A DNA stretch of 54,865 nt, taken from positions 1-54,865 of the forward strand of contig NZ_LAHL01000024.1 in the NCBI RefSeq assembly GCF_000966195.1, written 5' to 3'. The notes under the pieces are model-generated. The model was not told where the DNA came from and ran no database searches. It saw only the letters and a program-made list of their open reading frames with translations. Below, piece after piece: positions 7,492 to 20,232 of this stretch (positions are counted from its first letter, which is position 1; every line of letters starts with the position of its first letter). The stretch is from Domibacillus robiginosus. GTDB lineage: Bacteria; Bacillota; Bacilli; Bacillales; Domibacillaceae. Both the position numbers and the translations under genes were made by a program.

Positions 7492-8306
7492 ACGTCTTTC
7501 ACCAGCTCTTCTTCCGTAAAATGGCGCTGTGACAGAATAAGCCCCTCATCTGCGAGCAGCTGGCTCATCCGAACCGGAAATGGGACATCAAGACCCAATG
7601 TGAGCAATTCTTGATCCAGTTGGAAAATAGCCTGTGGAGATCCTTCTGTGTATACGCTGCCTTGATTCAATACGACGACCCGGTCTGCTTTTGCCGCTTC
7701 TTCCAGATCATGTGTAATAGAGATAACCGTCAATCCTTCTTCATCCTTGATACTACGAATCGTGTTCATTACTTCATCTCGTCCGGCAGGATCAAGCATG
7801 GAGGTGGCTTCGTCCAGCAAAATAATGTCCGGTCGCAGCGCAATTACACTGGCAATCGCTACCCGCTGTTTTTGACCGCCGGAAAGATGGTGTGGCTCTT
7901 GATTCAGAAAAGCGGTCATGCCGACTTTTTCGAGCGCTTCCTGGACACGTTCTTTCATTTCCTTTTGTTCGACACCGTTATTTTCTAACCCAAAAGCCAC
8001 ATCATCCTGCACAGTCGTGCCGACAAACTGGTTATCCGGATTTTGAAATACCATTCCGAGCTTTTCCCGAATCGCCCATACATTTTCTTCTGAAAGAGCC
8101 AGTCCGCTGATTGTGACGGTTCCTTCCTTCGGATAGTGAAGGCCGTTCAGCATTTTGGCAAGTGTGGACTTTCCCGATCCATTATGTCCAACAATGGCCA
8201 GCCATTCACCACGCTGTACATGGAGAGAGACATGTTGAAGGGCGAAAGCAGTTTGATCCGGATACTGGAATGACACATCGTCAATCGAGATAATGGAATC
8301 TTTCAT
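7467..8306 (-). CDS. ecfA1: ECF transporter ATPase EcfA1
   Basis: 279 aa ABC ATPase. It shows Walker A GHNGSGKS, Q-loop VFQNPDNQFVGTTV, signature LSGGQKQR, Walker B IILLDEATSMLDP and switch His in ITHDLEEA. It is the first gene of ecfA1-ecfA2-ecfT-truA. The start ATG 8306 is preceded by GAGGAGGT. The gene is separated from rplQ by 378 bases holding the rplQ terminator and an unusual branched hairpin array that ends in a U-tract just before the ribosome-binding site. Confidence 0.95.
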   Translation of the reverse strand: MKDSIISIDDVSFQYPDQTAFALQHVSLHVQRGEWLAIVGHNGSGKSTLAKMLNGLHYPKEGTVTISGLALSEENVWAIREKLGMVFQNPDNQFVGTTVQDDVAFGLENNGVEQKEMKERVQEALEKVGMTAFLNQEPHHLSGGQKQRVAIASVIALRPDIILLDEATSMLDPAGRDEVMNTIRSIKDEEGLTVISITHDLEEAAKADRVVVLNQGSVYTEGSPQAIFQLDQELLTLGLDVPFPVRMSQLLADEGLILSQRHFTEEELVKDVWTLNFKK

Positions 8307-8333
8307 GCTGGTACCTCCTCATTTCGGCAAAAT

Positions 8334-8475
8334 AAAAAAAGCCCGCACCCCGAGCCGAAGAAAAAAGTTCTTCTTGCTGCTTTAAGCAGCGTGGCAGGGG
8401 GTGCATGAGCTAGACGGGACGCACGTGAAGCGTTTGAAAAGGTACGCCCATCGTAACGCTCTAAGCTTGTTCATA
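8334..8475 (-). promoter_or_regulatory. Structured leader with U-tract upstream of ecfA1 (candidate attenuator)
   Basis: On the minus strand an imperfect long hairpin (about 8408-8462, closed by GAGC/GCTC with inner GGG/CCC pairs) is followed by a three-way junction. Its closing stem is GCACCCC/GGGGTGC (8398-8404 with 8345-8351). The two inner hairpins are GCTGC-loop-GCAGC (8376-8390) and GAAGAA-loop-TTCTTC (8357-8373). A GGGC and seven T residues (8334-8340) follow. It could be a terminator, an attenuator or a ligand-binding leader. It fits no class that I recognise. Confidence 0.5.
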
Positions 8476-8623
8476 GAAAGGTATTATGGAGATGATGATC
8501 AAACAAAAAGTAAAAGCAAAGAATACGGTTTCGTGGTCCGCAACACTTTTACCCTTCATCTGCCGCAGACTCCAAGAGCAATTGGAACTGGACATTCCAA
8601 AAACTGTCACTTTCTTAAAGTAT

Positions 8624-8665
8624 AAAAAAAGGGCAAAACAAAGCAACGTTCGTTTTGTTCTGCCC
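8624..8665 (-). terminator. Terminator of the alpha operon after rplQ
   Basis: Minus strand: GGGCA (mismatch) AACAAA pairs across a loop with TTTGTT (mismatch) TGCCC, followed by TTTTTTTATAC. It lies just downstream of the rplQ stop. Confidence 0.82.
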
Positions 8666-8684
8666 ATTTCACGGTTTTATTGGC

Positions 8685-9077
8685 TTAAACTAGCTCAATA
8701 ATTACCATTGGTGCGCCATCGCCGCGGCGTGGACCGACTTTCATAATACGAGTGTAGCCACCTTGACGCTCTGTGTAGCGTGGTGCTACATCATCAAATA
8801 ATTTCTGAAGTGCGTAAACTGGCTGTTCTTTCGTTTTGCCTTTTTTCTCTACTTCTACAGTAGAAGCTACTTCGTGACGAAGGAATGCTGCAGCCTGACG
8901 GCGGGCATGCAAGTCACCACGTTTACCGAGTGTAATCATTTTTTCTACAACTGAGCGCAATTCTTTTGCACGTGCTTCAGTCGTTTCAATGCGTTCGCTG
9001 ATGATAAGATCTGTTGTCAAATCACGAAGCATCGCTTTGCGCTGAGCGCTTGTACGTCCTAGCTTTCTGTAAGCCAT
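8685..9077 (-). CDS. rplQ: 50S ribosomal protein L17
   Basis: 130 aa; starts [20 protein letters not shown] and ends [20 protein letters not shown], both diagnostic of L17. It is about ten residues longer than the usual 120-aa Bacillus form, owing to a charged stretch around residues 70-86 ([17 protein letters not shown]) before the conserved [13 protein letters not shown]. Last gene of the alpha operon, followed by a terminator. Confidence 0.97.
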   Translation of the reverse strand: MAYRKLGRTSAQRKAMLRDLTTDLIISERIETTEARAKELRSVVEKMITLGKRGDLHARRQAAAFLRHEVASTVEVEKKGKTKEQPVYALQKLFDDVAPRYTERQGGYTRIMKVGPRRGDGAPMVIIELV

Positions 9078-9113
9078 GAAGATACCCTCCTTTATTGATG
9101 TCGTTTATTTAAT

Positions 9114-10058
9114 TCAATCTTCTTTTCGTAAGCCGAGCCCAAGCTCGTCCAGCTTCGCTTTTACTTCTTCAAGTGATTTACGGCCAAGGTTGCGGACTTT
9201 CATCATATCGTCCTCGCTCTTGTTCGCAAGTTCTTGAACAGTGTTAATACCAGCGCGCTTCAAGCAGTTGTAAGAACGAACAGACAGGTCAAGTTCTTCG
9301 ATCGTCATCTCAAGGACTTTTTCTTTCTGGTCTTCTTCTTTTTCTACCATAATTTCCGCATGCTGTGCTTCGTCTGTTAATCCTACGAAAATGTTAAGAT
9401 GTTCATTTAAAATTTTCGCCCCTAAAGAAATCGCTTCTTTTGGTCCGATGCTGCCATCTGTCCAAACGTCCAATGACAACTTATCAAAGTTTGAAAGCTG
9501 ACCAACACGTGTGTTTTCCACCTGGAAATTCACGCGTGATACAGGTGTGTAGATGGAGTCGATCGCAATGACGCCGATTGGATGATCTTCTTTTTTGTTG
9601 TGATCAGCCCGGTTGTACCCTCTTCCACGTTGTGCCGTCAAACGCATACGGAAATTGGCATTTTCGCCTAATGTCGCAATATGCAGATCCGGATTTAAAA
9701 TTTCCACATCGCTGTCGTGAGTAATGTCGGCAGCCGTTACGGTTCCTGGACCTTGAACATCAATTTCAAGCGTTTTTTCCTCATCCGAGTAAATTTTAAG
9801 CGCAAGTTTTTTAATGTTCAAAATGATCGACGTAACATCTTCTACGACGCCTTCAATTGTTGAGAATTCGTGCAGTACGCCATCGATCTGAATGGCCGTC
9901 ACTGCGGCACCCGGAAGTGAAGATAATAAAATACGACGCAAGGAGTTCCCTAGAGTAGTACCATATCCGCGTTCAAGTGGTTCCACAACGAACTTTCCAA
10001 ACGTAGCATCACCGCTGATCTCAACCGTTTCAATTTTTGGCTTTTCAATTTCGATCAT
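9114..10058 (-). CDS. rpoA: RNA polymerase alpha subunit
   Basis: 314 aa. The N-terminal assembly domain (residues 1 to about 228) includes [20 protein letters not shown]. An acidic linker (KEEDQKEK) leads to the C-terminal domain with [14 protein letters not shown] and [12 protein letters not shown], which contacts UP-element DNA and activators. Length equals the Bacillus norm. It is located between rpsK and rplQ, with a 150-base untranslated stretch before it that carries a stable hairpin. Confidence 0.98.
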   Translation of the reverse strand: MIEIEKPKIETVEISGDATFGKFVVEPLERGYGTTLGNSLRRILLSSLPGAAVTAIQIDGVLHEFSTIEGVVEDVTSIILNIKKLALKIYSDEEKTLEIDVQGPGTVTAADITHDSDVEILNPDLHIATLGENANFRMRLTAQRGRGYNRADHNKKEDHPIGVIAIDSIYTPVSRVNFQVENTRVGQLSNFDKLSLDVWTDGSIGPKEAISLGAKILNEHLNIFVGLTDEAQHAEIMVEKEEDQKEKVLEMTIEELDLSVRSYNCLKRAGINTVQELANKSEDDMMKVRNLGRKSLEEVKAKLDELGLGLRKED

Positions 10059-10209
10059 TCCATTTTCCCTCCTTGAATACGTCGAAATTCCGGCAACCCG
10101 AAATTTCCATGTTTACCATTCCCGATTGTACAAAGTAAGTGGTCAATTCCTGAATCAAAACAGTCAATTTTCCATTATAACCGGAATAGTTCTCCTTTAT
10201 GCAGGAAGA

Positions 10210-10602
<393 letters not shown>

Positions 10603-10624
10603 CTAATTCTGCCTCCTTTACCAA

Positions 10625-10990
10625 TTATTTTTTCTTGTTAGCTACAGTTTTACGCGGGCCTTTGCGAGTACGCGCGTTGTTTTTTGTGTTCTGTCCGCGA
10701 ACTGGAAGACCACGACGGTGACGGATACCACGGAATGAACCGATTTCCATCAAACGTTTGATGTTAAGAGAGACTTCACGACGAAGGTCACCCTCTACTT
10801 TTAAGCGGTCAACGATATCACGGATTTTGTTTAGTTCATCTTCCGTTAAGTCGCGTACGCGCGTTTCTTGAGAAACACCTGCTTCTTCAAGAATTTGCTC
10901 AGCAGTTGGTCTGCCAATACCGAAAATATAAGTTAATGAGATAACTACACGCTTGTCGCGTGGAATATCAACACCTGCTACACGTGCCAT
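10625..10990 (-). CDS. rpsM: 30S ribosomal protein S13
   Basis: 121 aa. It begins [15 protein letters not shown] and contains [26 protein letters not shown] and a lysine-rich tail. S13 in the 30S head forms bridges with the 50S subunit. It sits between rpmJ and rpsK. Confidence 0.97.
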   Translation of the reverse strand: MARVAGVDIPRDKRVVISLTYIFGIGRPTAEQILEEAGVSQETRVRDLTEDELNKIRDIVDRLKVEGDLRREVSLNIKRLMEIGSFRGIRHRRGLPVRGQNTKNNARTRKGPRKTVANKKK

Positions 10991-11013
10991 AAAATGTGCA
11001 CCTCCCTTTAATA

Positions 11014-11384
<371 letters not shown>

Positions 11385-11426
11385 TTGTTTCATCTCCCTT
11401 CACTTTTCATCCGATTGGCAGCTGCC

Positions 11427-12172
11427 TCAAGCTTTCGTTAAAATCTCAAAGCCTGTTTCGGTAATCGCAATTGTATGTTCAAAATGAGCACACATTTTTC
11501 CATCCTGTGTAACGACAGTCCAATTATCCTCAAGTGTTTTTACGTAACGATGACCGGCATTGACCATCGGTTCGATCGCAAGCACCATACCAGGTTTCAG
11601 TACCGGTCCCCTCCCTGGCGGACCATAATGGGGGATTTGCGGAGCCTCGTGGAGGTCCTGCCCGACACCGTGCCCAACATACTCACGAACGATTGAAAAG
11701 CCATTCGATTCCACATACGTTTGAATCGCATGGGAGATGTTTGAAAGACGTTCACCCGGTTTCGCTTCATTGAGTCCGATGTAAAGCGATTCCTCTGTTA
11801 CGTCGAGAAGCTTCTCCGTCTCAGGTGCAATCCGGCCAACAGCATATGTCCAAGCCGAGTCGCCATGATACCCCTTATAATAAGCACCAATATCAATGCT
11901 GATAATGTCGCCTTCTTTTAAAACACGGCTGCCTGGAATTCCATGCACCAGCTCTTCATTCACTGAAGCGCAAATGCTGCCCGAAAAACCATTATACCCT
12001 TTAAAAGAAGGTGTTGCATCCATACTTCGAATGAATTTTTCCGCAACAGCATCCAGCTCCATCGTACTTATACCGGGAGAGATATGGTTTTGCAGTTCCT
12101 GATGTGTAAGCGCGACAATACGCCCCGCTTCTTTCATAATCTCCAGTTCACGAGGGGTTTTACAAATGATCA

Positions 12173-12173
<1 letters not shown>
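11427..12173 (-). CDS. map: Methionine aminopeptidase, type I
   Basis: 248 aa pita-bread metallopeptidase that removes the initiator Met from nascent proteins. Metal ligands are visible at Asp 94 and Asp 105 ([17 protein letters not shown]), His 168 (EYVGHGVGQ), Glu 201 (AIEPMV) and Glu 232 (HFEHTIAIT). The start ATG shares one base with the adk stop codon (TAATG), so translation is probably coupled. The N-terminal zinc-finger extension of some type Ic enzymes is absent. Confidence 0.96.
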
Positions 12174-12838
<665 letters not shown>

Positions 12839-12882
12839 TCAATCTAATCGAGGTGAAGTGAATCACACACTCTTCACCGTGC

Positions 12883-14184
12883 TTACTTCATAAAGCCCTT
12901 GTAATGGCGCTTCACAAGTTGTGCTTCAAGCTGCTTCATTGTTTCAAGTGCCACACCGACGACGATCAAAAGACTAGTACCGCCGATTTGCGCCGCTGGT
13001 GGAAGACCCGCGAATTTAATGAAGAAAACAGGCAGCACAGCAACGGCTGAAAGGAAAATTGCACCGACAAAAGTCAGACGGTAAAGCACATTTGTCAAAT
13101 AATCCTGTGTGTTCTTCCCTGGGCGAATGCCCGGAATATATCCACCCTGTTTTTTCAAGTTGTCAGCAACTTGTTCAGGGTTTACTTGAATGAAAGCATA
13201 GAAATACGTAAATGCCACAATCAATGCAACATAGATAGCCATGCCGATTGGTTGCTGATAGTCAAAGACGTTTTGAATCGTAGACGTCACATCGTTTGAT
13301 CCAAAAAACGAAGCGATCGTTTGCGGTGTCATCAAAAATGAAATCGCAAAGATAACCGGGATAACACCCGCAGCGTTTACTTTGAGTGGAAGATGAGTCG
13401 ACTGACCACCAACCGGTGTCATGCCGCCACCCGTTCCAACACGTTTCGCATATTGAATCGGAATTTTCCGCAGCGCCTGCTGGAAATAAATAACTCCGAC
13501 AATAATCGCCAATACCGCAAGCAGAATCAAAAGAAGTACAACAATACGCAGGAAGAGCTGATCGCCCGCACCTTCAATTTGCTGTGCGTAAATTTGGTTT
13601 ACTGCTCCTGGAATGGCCGCCACAATTCCGGCGAAAATGATAACCGAGATTCCGTTGCCGACCCCTTTAGCAGTGATTTGCTCACCAAGCCACATAAGGA
13701 AAGCAGTTCCCGCTGTCAGCACCAATGCAATAAGCAAATAGCCGCCAACGCTGCTGTTTTCGACAAGTAATCCTCCATATAGACGGTTAAATCCATATGA
13801 CATCCCAAAACCTTGAATGAGGCCGAGCACAATTGTGAAGTAACGGGTAAACTGAGTCAGTTTGCGCCGTCCAACGTCACCCTGCTTCGACCATTCAGTA
13901 AATTTAGGCACAACATCCATTTGCAAAAGCTGCACAATAATAGATGCTGTAATGTAAGGCATAATCCCCATTGCGAGAATCGAGAAGTTTTGGAGCGCTC
14001 CTCCGCCAAACGTATTAAGGAATCCAATCAGTCCAGCCTGCTCCTGCATGCGGAGGACATCCGCATTAACATAGGGAACAGGAATAAATGTACCGATACG
14101 GAACACGATTAACATAAGGAGGGTGAATATAATTTTGTTTCTTATATCACCCACACGCATAAAATTGGAGATTGTGCGAAACAT
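12883..14184 (-). CDS. secY: Preprotein translocase channel subunit SecY
   Basis: 433 aa with ten hydrophobic segments. Recognisable are the N-terminal IIFTLLMLIVFRIGTFIPVP, the plug region near FGGGALQNFSILAMGIMPYI, and IPGIRPGKNTQDYL with the conserved cytoplasmic arginine. SecY forms the protein-conducting channel with SecE (encoded at 39735-39920). The start ATG shares a base with the rplO stop, implying coupling. Confidence 0.98.
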   Translation of the reverse strand: MFRTISNFMRVGDIRNKIIFTLLMLIVFRIGTFIPVPYVNADVLRMQEQAGLIGFLNTFGGGALQNFSILAMGIMPYITASIIVQLLQMDVVPKFTEWSKQGDVGRRKLTQFTRYFTIVLGLIQGFGMSYGFNRLYGGLLVENSSVGGYLLIALVLTAGTAFLMWLGEQITAKGVGNGISVIIFAGIVAAIPGAVNQIYAQQIEGAGDQLFLRIVVLLLILLAVLAIIVGVIYFQQALRKIPIQYAKRVGTGGGMTPVGGQSTHLPLKVNAAGVIPVIFAISFLMTPQTIASFFGSNDVTSTIQNVFDYQQPIGMAIYVALIVAFTYFYAFIQVNPEQVADNLKKQGGYIPGIRPGKNTQDYLTNVLYRLTFVGAIFLSAVAVLPVFFIKFAGLPPAAQIGGTSLLIVVGVALETMKQLEAQLVKRHYKGFMK

Positions 14185-14624
14185 TAGATCACCTCAATCT
14201 TACCGCCAGCCGCTTCAATTGCTTCTTTAGCAGCAGCAGAGAATTTGTGCGCTTTTACTGAAAGCTTTTTCTCTACGTTGCCGTTCGCAAGAATTTTAAT
14301 TCCTGCTTTTTCGCTTTTCACAATGCCGCTTTCGATAAGAAGTTCAGGTGTAACCTCTGTTCCTTCTTCGAAACGATTCAATGTATCGATGTTCACAACT
14401 GCATAGTCTTTACGGTTTACGTTTGTAAAGCCGCGTTTTGGAAGACGACGGAATAAAGGAGTTTGTCCACCTTCAAATCCAAGACGGACACCACCGCCTG
14501 AACGTGCGTTTTGACCTTTATGACCTTTACCTGCCGTTTTACCGTTACCAGAACCTGTACCGCGACCTACACGGTTACGCTCTTTGCGAGATCCTGCAGC
14601 TGGTTTCAATTCATGAAGTTTCAT
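14184..14624 (-). CDS. rplO: 50S ribosomal protein L15
   Basis: 146 aa. It begins [20 protein letters not shown], followed by the glycine-rich [19 protein letters not shown] and [18 protein letters not shown], the extended rRNA-binding arm of L15. It is located between rpmD and secY, with a good AGGAGG site. Confidence 0.97.
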   Translation of the reverse strand: MKLHELKPAAGSRKERNRVGRGTGSGNGKTAGKGHKGQNARSGGGVRLGFEGGQTPLFRRLPKRGFTNVNRKDYAVVNIDTLNRFEEGTEVTPELLIESGIVKSEKAGIKILANGNVEKKLSVKAHKFSAAAKEAIEAAGGKIEVI

Positions 14625-14656
14625 GCTCTTGCACCTCCTTGTTCTATAAAATCAAA

Positions 14657-14839
14657 TTATTTTTCTGTAACAGTCACAAGATGAGACACTTTGTTGATCA
14701 TACCGCGAATTGCCGGGTTGTCATTTTGTTCAACCGTTTGATGCATTTTGCGAAGACCAAGTGCCTTAACAGTATCGCGCTGATCTTGTGTACGACCGAT
14801 CAGGCTGCGAGTGAGGGTAATTTGTAATTTTTCAGCCAT
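14657..14839 (-). CDS. rpmD: 50S ribosomal protein L30
   Basis: 60 aa: [39 protein letters not shown] and [10 protein letters not shown]. This is the bacterial short form of L30. It is placed between rpsE and rplO as in all Bacilli. Confidence 0.96.
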   Translation of the reverse strand: MAEKLQITLTRSLIGRTQDQRDTVKALGLRKMHQTVEQNDNPAIRGMINKVSHLVTVTEK

Positions 14840-14852
14840 TATGATTCCCTCC

Positions 14853-15353
14853 TTATCCTAACAGTTCTTCTACAGATTTGCCGCGAAGTTTTGCTACTTC
14901 TTCAGCTGTTTTCAAGTCTTTAAGACCTGCAATTGTAGCGCGAACCATGTTGATTGGTGTGTTTGAACCAAGTGATTTGGAGAGGATATCACCAACACCA
15001 GCAAGTTCAAGTACCGCACGGACAGGTCCACCAGCGATAACTCCAGTACCTTCAGAAGCAGGTTTTAATAGAACTGAACCCGCACCGAATTGACCGATTA
15101 CCTGGTGTGGCAAAGTTGTGCCGACCATTGGTACGAATACTAGGTTTTTCTTCGCATCTTCAATTGCTTTACGGATTGCGTCTGGAACTTCTTGAGCTTT
15201 ACCAGTTCCAAAACCGACATTACCATTTTTATCGCCAACGACAACCAGTGCAGTAAAGCGGAAACGACGTCCACCTTTTACAACTTTCGCAACACGGTTG
15301 ACCGTTACTACGCGTTCTTCAAGTTCAAGTTTGTTTGGATCAATGCGACGCAT
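14853..15353 (-). CDS. rpsE: 30S ribosomal protein S5
   Basis: 166 aa. The N-terminal dsRBD-like domain contains [20 protein letters not shown] and [16 protein letters not shown]. The C-terminal domain has [20 protein letters not shown] and [18 protein letters not shown]5 helps form the mRNA entry channel and influences decoding fidelity. Confidence 0.97.
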   Translation of the reverse strand: MRRIDPNKLELEERVVTVNRVAKVVKGGRRFRFTALVVVGDKNGNVGFGTGKAQEVPDAIRKAIEDAKKNLVFVPMVGTTLPHQVIGQFGAGSVLLKPASEGTGVIAGGPVRAVLELAGVGDILSKSLGSNTPINMVRATIAGLKDLKTAEEVAKLRGKSVEELLG

Positions 15354-15373
15354 TAAATGTGTCCCTCCTTTTA

Positions 15374-15736
15374 TTAGAATTGTAGGCCGTTTTCACGAGC
15401 AGCGTCAGCCAAAGCTTTTACGCGGCCATGATAAAGGTAGCCCCCACGGTCGAATACAACAGCAGCGACACCTTGTTCAGTTGCGCGTTTAGCGAGCAAT
15501 TCGCCAACCTTCGCAGCAGCTTCAAGGTTGCCTGTTGATTCAAGACCGAAATCTTTTTCAATAGTTGAAGCACTTGCAAGTGTAACACCATTTGCATCAT
15601 CAATCAATTGAGCGTAAAGGTGCTTGTTTGAACGGAATACGTTCAAGCGAGGACGCGCAGCTGTACCAGCGATTTTCGCACGTACACGGGCATGGCGTCT
15701 TTTACGCGTTTTATTCTTATCAGCTTTTGTGATCAT
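15374..15736 (-). CDS. rplR: 50S ribosomal protein L18
   Basis: 120 aa. Features are [39 protein letters not shown] and [21 protein letters not shown]18 binds 5S rRNA together with L5. The start ATG 15736 is preceded by AAGGAGTGA. Confidence 0.97.
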   Translation of the reverse strand: MITKADKNKTRKRRHARVRAKIAGTAARPRLNVFRSNKHLYAQLIDDANGVTLASASTIEKDFGLESTGNLEAAAKVGELLAKRATEQGVAAVVFDRGGYLYHGRVKALADAARENGLQF

Positions 15737-15770
15737 CCCGAGGTCACTCCTTTCTGATGCCTATGCGGCA

Positions 15771-16307
15771 TTATTTACCTGTTTTACCTTCTTTGCGGCG
15801 AACCTGTTCACCTTCGTAACGGATACCTTTGCCTTTGTACGGCTCAGGAGGACGAACTTGGCGGATGTTAGCAGCAATAGCACCAACGCGCTCTTTGTCG
15901 ATCCCTTTAATGCTGATTTTTGTATTTGCAGGAACTTCGATCTCGATGCCGTTTTCAGCTTCGAATTCTACTGGGTGAGAGTAACCAACGCTTAATACAA
16001 GCTTCGTTCCTTGTTTTTGAGCACGGTAACCGACACCAACCAACTCAAGGTTGCGTTCGAACCCTTTTGATACGCCTTCTACCATATTGGCAAGAAGTGC
16101 ACGAGTTGTTCCGTGGATTGTACGGTGTTCTTTAGATTCTGAAGGACGAACAACTGTTAGGTTGCTGCCGTCTACTTCGATTGTTAAATCTTTGTTGAAC
16201 TGACGAGTCAATTCTCCCTTAGGACCTTTGACAGTCACTTCATTGTTGTTGTTTGTAATCGTTACGCCTTCTGGAAGCTCGATTACTTTTTTACCTACGC
16301 GTGACAT
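15771..16307 (-). CDS. rplF: 50S ribosomal protein L6
   Basis: 178 aa with the duplicated L6 fold. [17 protein letters not shown] opens repeat 1. The second half carries [19 protein letters not shown] and the signature [17 protein letters not shown]6 lies near the factor-binding site and the sarcin-ricin loop. Confidence 0.97.
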   Translation of the reverse strand: MSRVGKKVIELPEGVTITNNNNEVTVKGPKGELTRQFNKDLTIEVDGSNLTVVRPSESKEHRTIHGTTRALLANMVEGVSKGFERNLELVGVGYRAQKQGTKLVLSVGYSHPVEFEAENGIEIEVPANTKISIKGIDKERVGAIAANIRQVRPPEPYKGKGIRYEGEQVRRKEGKTGK

Positions 16308-16335
16308 AGTCGCACCTCCATTCTTTAAAAGATTA

Positions 16336-16731
16336 TTACCAAACGTACGCGAGTACTTCGCCGCCTACTTGTTTAGCGCGGGCTTCTTTATCAGTCACTA
16401 CACCAGTAGATGTAGAAAGAATTGCAATACCAAGACCGTTAAGTACACGAGGTACCTCATCAGCTTTCGCGTAAACGCGAAGACCTGGTTTAGAAATACG
16501 CTTCAAGCCTGTGATTACACGCTCGTTGCCACTGTATTTCAAGAAAATACGGATAACACCTTGTTTGTCGTCTTCGATGAACTCAACGTCACGGACGAAT
16601 CCTTCACGTTTCAAGATTTCAGCGATTTCGCGTTTAATTTTGGAAGCAGGTACTTCCAGTTTTTCGTGACGAACCATGTTCGCATTACGGATGCGAGTCA
16701 GCAAGTCAGCAATCGGATCAGTCATAACCAT
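16336..16731 (-). CDS. rpsH: 30S ribosomal protein S8
   Basis: 131 aa. It starts [20 protein letters not shown], and [20 protein letters not shown] and [19 protein letters not shown] identify S8. AAGGAGGT lies eight bases before ATG 16731. S8 binds helix 21 of 16S rRNA and in some bacteria represses its own operon. Confidence 0.97.
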   Translation of the reverse strand: MVMTDPIADLLTRIRNANMVRHEKLEVPASKIKREIAEILKREGFVRDVEFIEDDKQGVIRIFLKYSGNERVITGLKRISKPGLRVYAKADEVPRVLNGLGIAILSTSTGVVTDKEARAKQVGGEVLAYVW

Positions 16732-16761
16732 TTATATTTACCTCCTTCCGGAATCAGTGTA

Positions 16762-16971
<210 letters not shown>

Positions 16972-17511
16972 TTACTTTTGGAACGGCATTCCAATTTGTG
17001 TTAACAATTCACGAGCTTCTTCGTCCGTGTTGGCAGTAGTGACGATAACAATGTCCATGCCGCGTACTTTTGATACTTTATCGTAATCAATCTCAGGGAA
17101 GATCAACTGTTCTTTTACACCAAGTGTGTAGTTACCGCGACCGTCGAACGCTTTTTTAGAAACGCCACGGAAGTCACGTACACGTGGAAGTGATACAGAA
17201 ACAAGTTTATCAAGGAATTCGTACATGCGCTCGCCGCGAAGAGTTACTTTCGCACCGATTGGCATACCTTCACGAAGACGGAATCCCGCGATTGAATTTT
17301 TTGCTTTTGTGACCATTGGCTTTTGGCCAGTGATTTGAGTCAATTCTTCCACAGCAGTATCAAGTACTTTTGCGTTTTGAACAGCTTCACCGACACCCAT
17401 GTTCACGACGATTTTTTCAATTTTCGGCACCTGCATAACAGAGCTGTAATTGAACTTGCTCACAAGAGCAGGAGTAATTTCTTTAAGGTATTTTTCTTTA
17501 AGGCGGTTCAC
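16972..17511 (-). CDS. rplE: 50S ribosomal protein L5
   Basis: 179 aa. It starts [20 protein letters not shown] and includes [36 protein letters not shown] and [21 protein letters not shown]5 binds 5S rRNA in the central protuberance and contacts P-site tRNA. Confidence 0.97.
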   Translation of the reverse strand: MNRLKEKYLKEITPALVSKFNYSSVMQVPKIEKIVVNMGVGEAVQNAKVLDTAVEELTQITGQKPMVTKAKNSIAGFRLREGMPIGAKVTLRGERMYEFLDKLVSVSLPRVRDFRGVSKKAFDGRGNYTLGVKEQLIFPEIDYDKVSKVRGMDIVIVTTANTDEEARELLTQIGMPFQK

Positions 17512-17537
17512 TTAGAATACCTCCCTTCTTGAACTTT

Positions 17538-17849
17538 TTATTTATCTAGAGTTTCACCGGATTTTTTTGCTACGCGGACTTTCTTGCCGTCCACTTCTTT
17601 GTAACCTACACGAGTAGGTTCGTTTGTTTTCGGATCCAACAGCATAACGTTGGATACGTGAATAGCTGCTTCCTGGCTTAGGATGCCGCCCTGCGGATTT
17701 AATTGTGAAGGTTTCGCGTGTTTTTTCACGATGTTGATTCCTTCAACAAGTACACGGTCTTTTTTAGGGAAAGCTGCAAGAACAACGCCTGTTTTGCCTT
17801 TGTCTTTACCTGTGATGACCATGACTTTATCGCCTTTTTTCACGTGCAT
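17538..17849 (-). CDS. rplX: 50S ribosomal protein L24
   Basis: 103 aa from ATG 17849 ([20 protein letters not shown]), seven bases after AAGGAGGT. A GTG three codons upstream abuts the ribosome-binding site and is rejected. A KOW motif spans about residues 5-31. [18 protein letters not shown] and [11 protein letters not shown] follow. L24 nucleates 50S assembly. Confidence 0.96.
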   Translation of the reverse strand: MHVKKGDKVMVITGKDKGKTGVVLAAFPKKDRVLVEGINIVKKHAKPSQLNPQGGILSQEAAIHVSNVMLLDPKTNEPTRVGYKEVDGKKVRVAKKSGETLDK

Positions 17850-17890
17850 GTTGCGCACCTCCTTGATGGGCCTTTTATTTATTCGTTCAA

Positions 17891-18259
<369 letters not shown>

Positions 18260-18305
18260 TTAGGTTACCTCCTTTCGGACTTTAACATCTATCCGAACAA
18301 TTAAA

Positions 18306-18569
18306 TTAGATGATGACTGCTTTTTCCACTACTTCTAGAAGGCGGAAACGTTTTGTTGCAGAAAGCGGGCGAGTTTCCATGATGCGTACTACGTCACCGA
18401 TTTTTGCTTCGTTGTTCTCATCATGAGCTTTAAATTTCTTAGAGTACTTTACGCGTTTGCCGTAAAGCTTGTGTGTTTTGTATGTTTCAACAAGAACCGT
18501 TACTGTTTTATCCATTTTGTCAGAAACAACACGGCCTGTGTAAACTTTGCGCTGATTGCGTTCGCTCAT
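18306..18569 (-). CDS. rpsQ: 30S ribosomal protein S17
   Basis: 87 aa with an OB fold: [40 protein letters not shown] and [21 protein letters not shown]17 is a primary 16S rRNA binding protein. The gene follows rpmC in the S10 operon with a 19-base gap. Confidence 0.97.
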   Translation of the reverse strand: MSERNQRKVYTGRVVSDKMDKTVTVLVETYKTHKLYGKRVKYSKKFKAHDENNEAKIGDVVRIMETRPLSATKRFRLLEVVEKAVII

Positions 18570-18588
18570 CGTGCAAACCTCCTTTCAA

Positions 18589-19210
<622 letters not shown>

Positions 19211-19211
19211 A

Positions 19212-19868
19212 TTATTTGCCTCCTTCCTGAGTTTTCTTCTTCGCAGGAAGAACCTCTCCACGGTAGATCCATACTTTTACGCCAAGTTTGCCGTAAGTTG
19301 TGTCTGCTTCAACATGTGCATAGTCGATGTCAGCACGAAGAGTATGAAGTGGAACTGTTCCTTCGCTGTAATGTTCAGCACGGGCAATATCTGCTCCGCC
19401 AAGACGTCCTGAAACCTGTGTTTTGATTCCTTTTGCACCAGAACGGATTGTCCGTTGGATAGCCTGCTTTTGAGCACGACGGAATGATACACGGTTTTCA
19501 AGTTGACGAGCGATGTTTTCCGCTACTAGTTTTGCATCAAGGTCAGCGCGTTTCACTTCAACGATGTTAATGTGAACACGTTTGCCTGTTAGTTCGTTCA
19601 AAGCTTTACGAAGTGCTTCTACTTCAGAACCACCTTTACCGATAACCATACCTGGTTTTGCAGTATGAACAGTGATGTTCACGCGGTTTGCAGCACGTTC
19701 GATTTCAACACGGGATAGAGAAGCATCTTTAAGACGCTCTTCGATGTATCCGCGCACTTTCAAATCTTCGTGAAGAAGATTAGCGTAGTCTTTTTCAGCG
19801 TACCATTTAGAATCCCAGTCGCGAATGATCCCGACCCGTAGTCCATGAGGATGTACTTTTTGACCCAC
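19212..19868 (-). CDS. rpsC: 30S ribosomal protein S3
   Basis: 218 aa. [20 protein letters not shown] opens the protein. A KH domain with [18 protein letters not shown] follows, then [21 protein letters not shown]3 lines the mRNA entry site and has helicase activity on structured mRNA. Only one base separates its stop codon from the rplP start codon. Confidence 0.97.
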   Translation of the reverse strand: MGQKVHPHGLRVGIIRDWDSKWYAEKDYANLLHEDLKVRGYIEERLKDASLSRVEIERAANRVNITVHTAKPGMVIGKGGSEVEALRKALNELTGKRVHINIVEVKRADLDAKLVAENIARQLENRVSFRRAQKQAIQRTIRSGAKGIKTQVSGRLGGADIARAEHYSEGTVPLHTLRADIDYAHVEADTTYGKLGVKVWIYRGEVLPAKKKTQEGGK

Positions 19869-19871
19869 GAA

Positions 19872-20213
19872 TTATCCCTCCTTTTTTTCTGCCACGACGA
19901 TTGTGATGTGGCTTGTGCGTTTGTTAATTGCGCTTGCACGTCCCATTGCGCGTGGACGGAAACGTTTCAATGTTGGTCCTTCGTTTACGAATGCTTGAGT
20001 AACAACAAGTTTGTTTACATCAAGATCGTAGTTGTGCTCTGCATTAGCGATCGCAGAGTTTAAAAGTTTTTCAATTACAGGAGATGACGTTTTTGGCGTA
20101 TGCTTCAAGATCGCCACCGCTTCTCCAACTTGCTTGCCTCGAATCAAGTCAATTACTAGACGTGCTTTACGAGGAGCAATGCGGACTGTTCTTAAGACAG
20201 CTTTAGCTTCCAT
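19872..20213 (-). CDS. rplV: 50S ribosomal protein L22
   Basis: 113 aa. [20 protein letters not shown] and the beta-hairpin tip region [20 protein letters not shown] are visible. The hairpin lines the nascent-peptide tunnel. No deletion of the type that causes macrolide resistance is apparent. Confidence 0.97.
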   Translation of the reverse strand: MEAKAVLRTVRIAPRKARLVIDLIRGKQVGEAVAILKHTPKTSSPVIEKLLNSAIANAEHNYDLDVNKLVVTQAFVNEGPTLKRFRPRAMGRASAINKRTSHITIVVAEKKEG

Positions 20214-20232
20214 TGGAATATCCTCCTCTCAA

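Noticed and set aside
8401-8701. Plus-strand and minus-strand short frames between rplQ and ecfA1
   Set aside because: They run through the rplQ terminator and the structured leader and show no recognisable domain.
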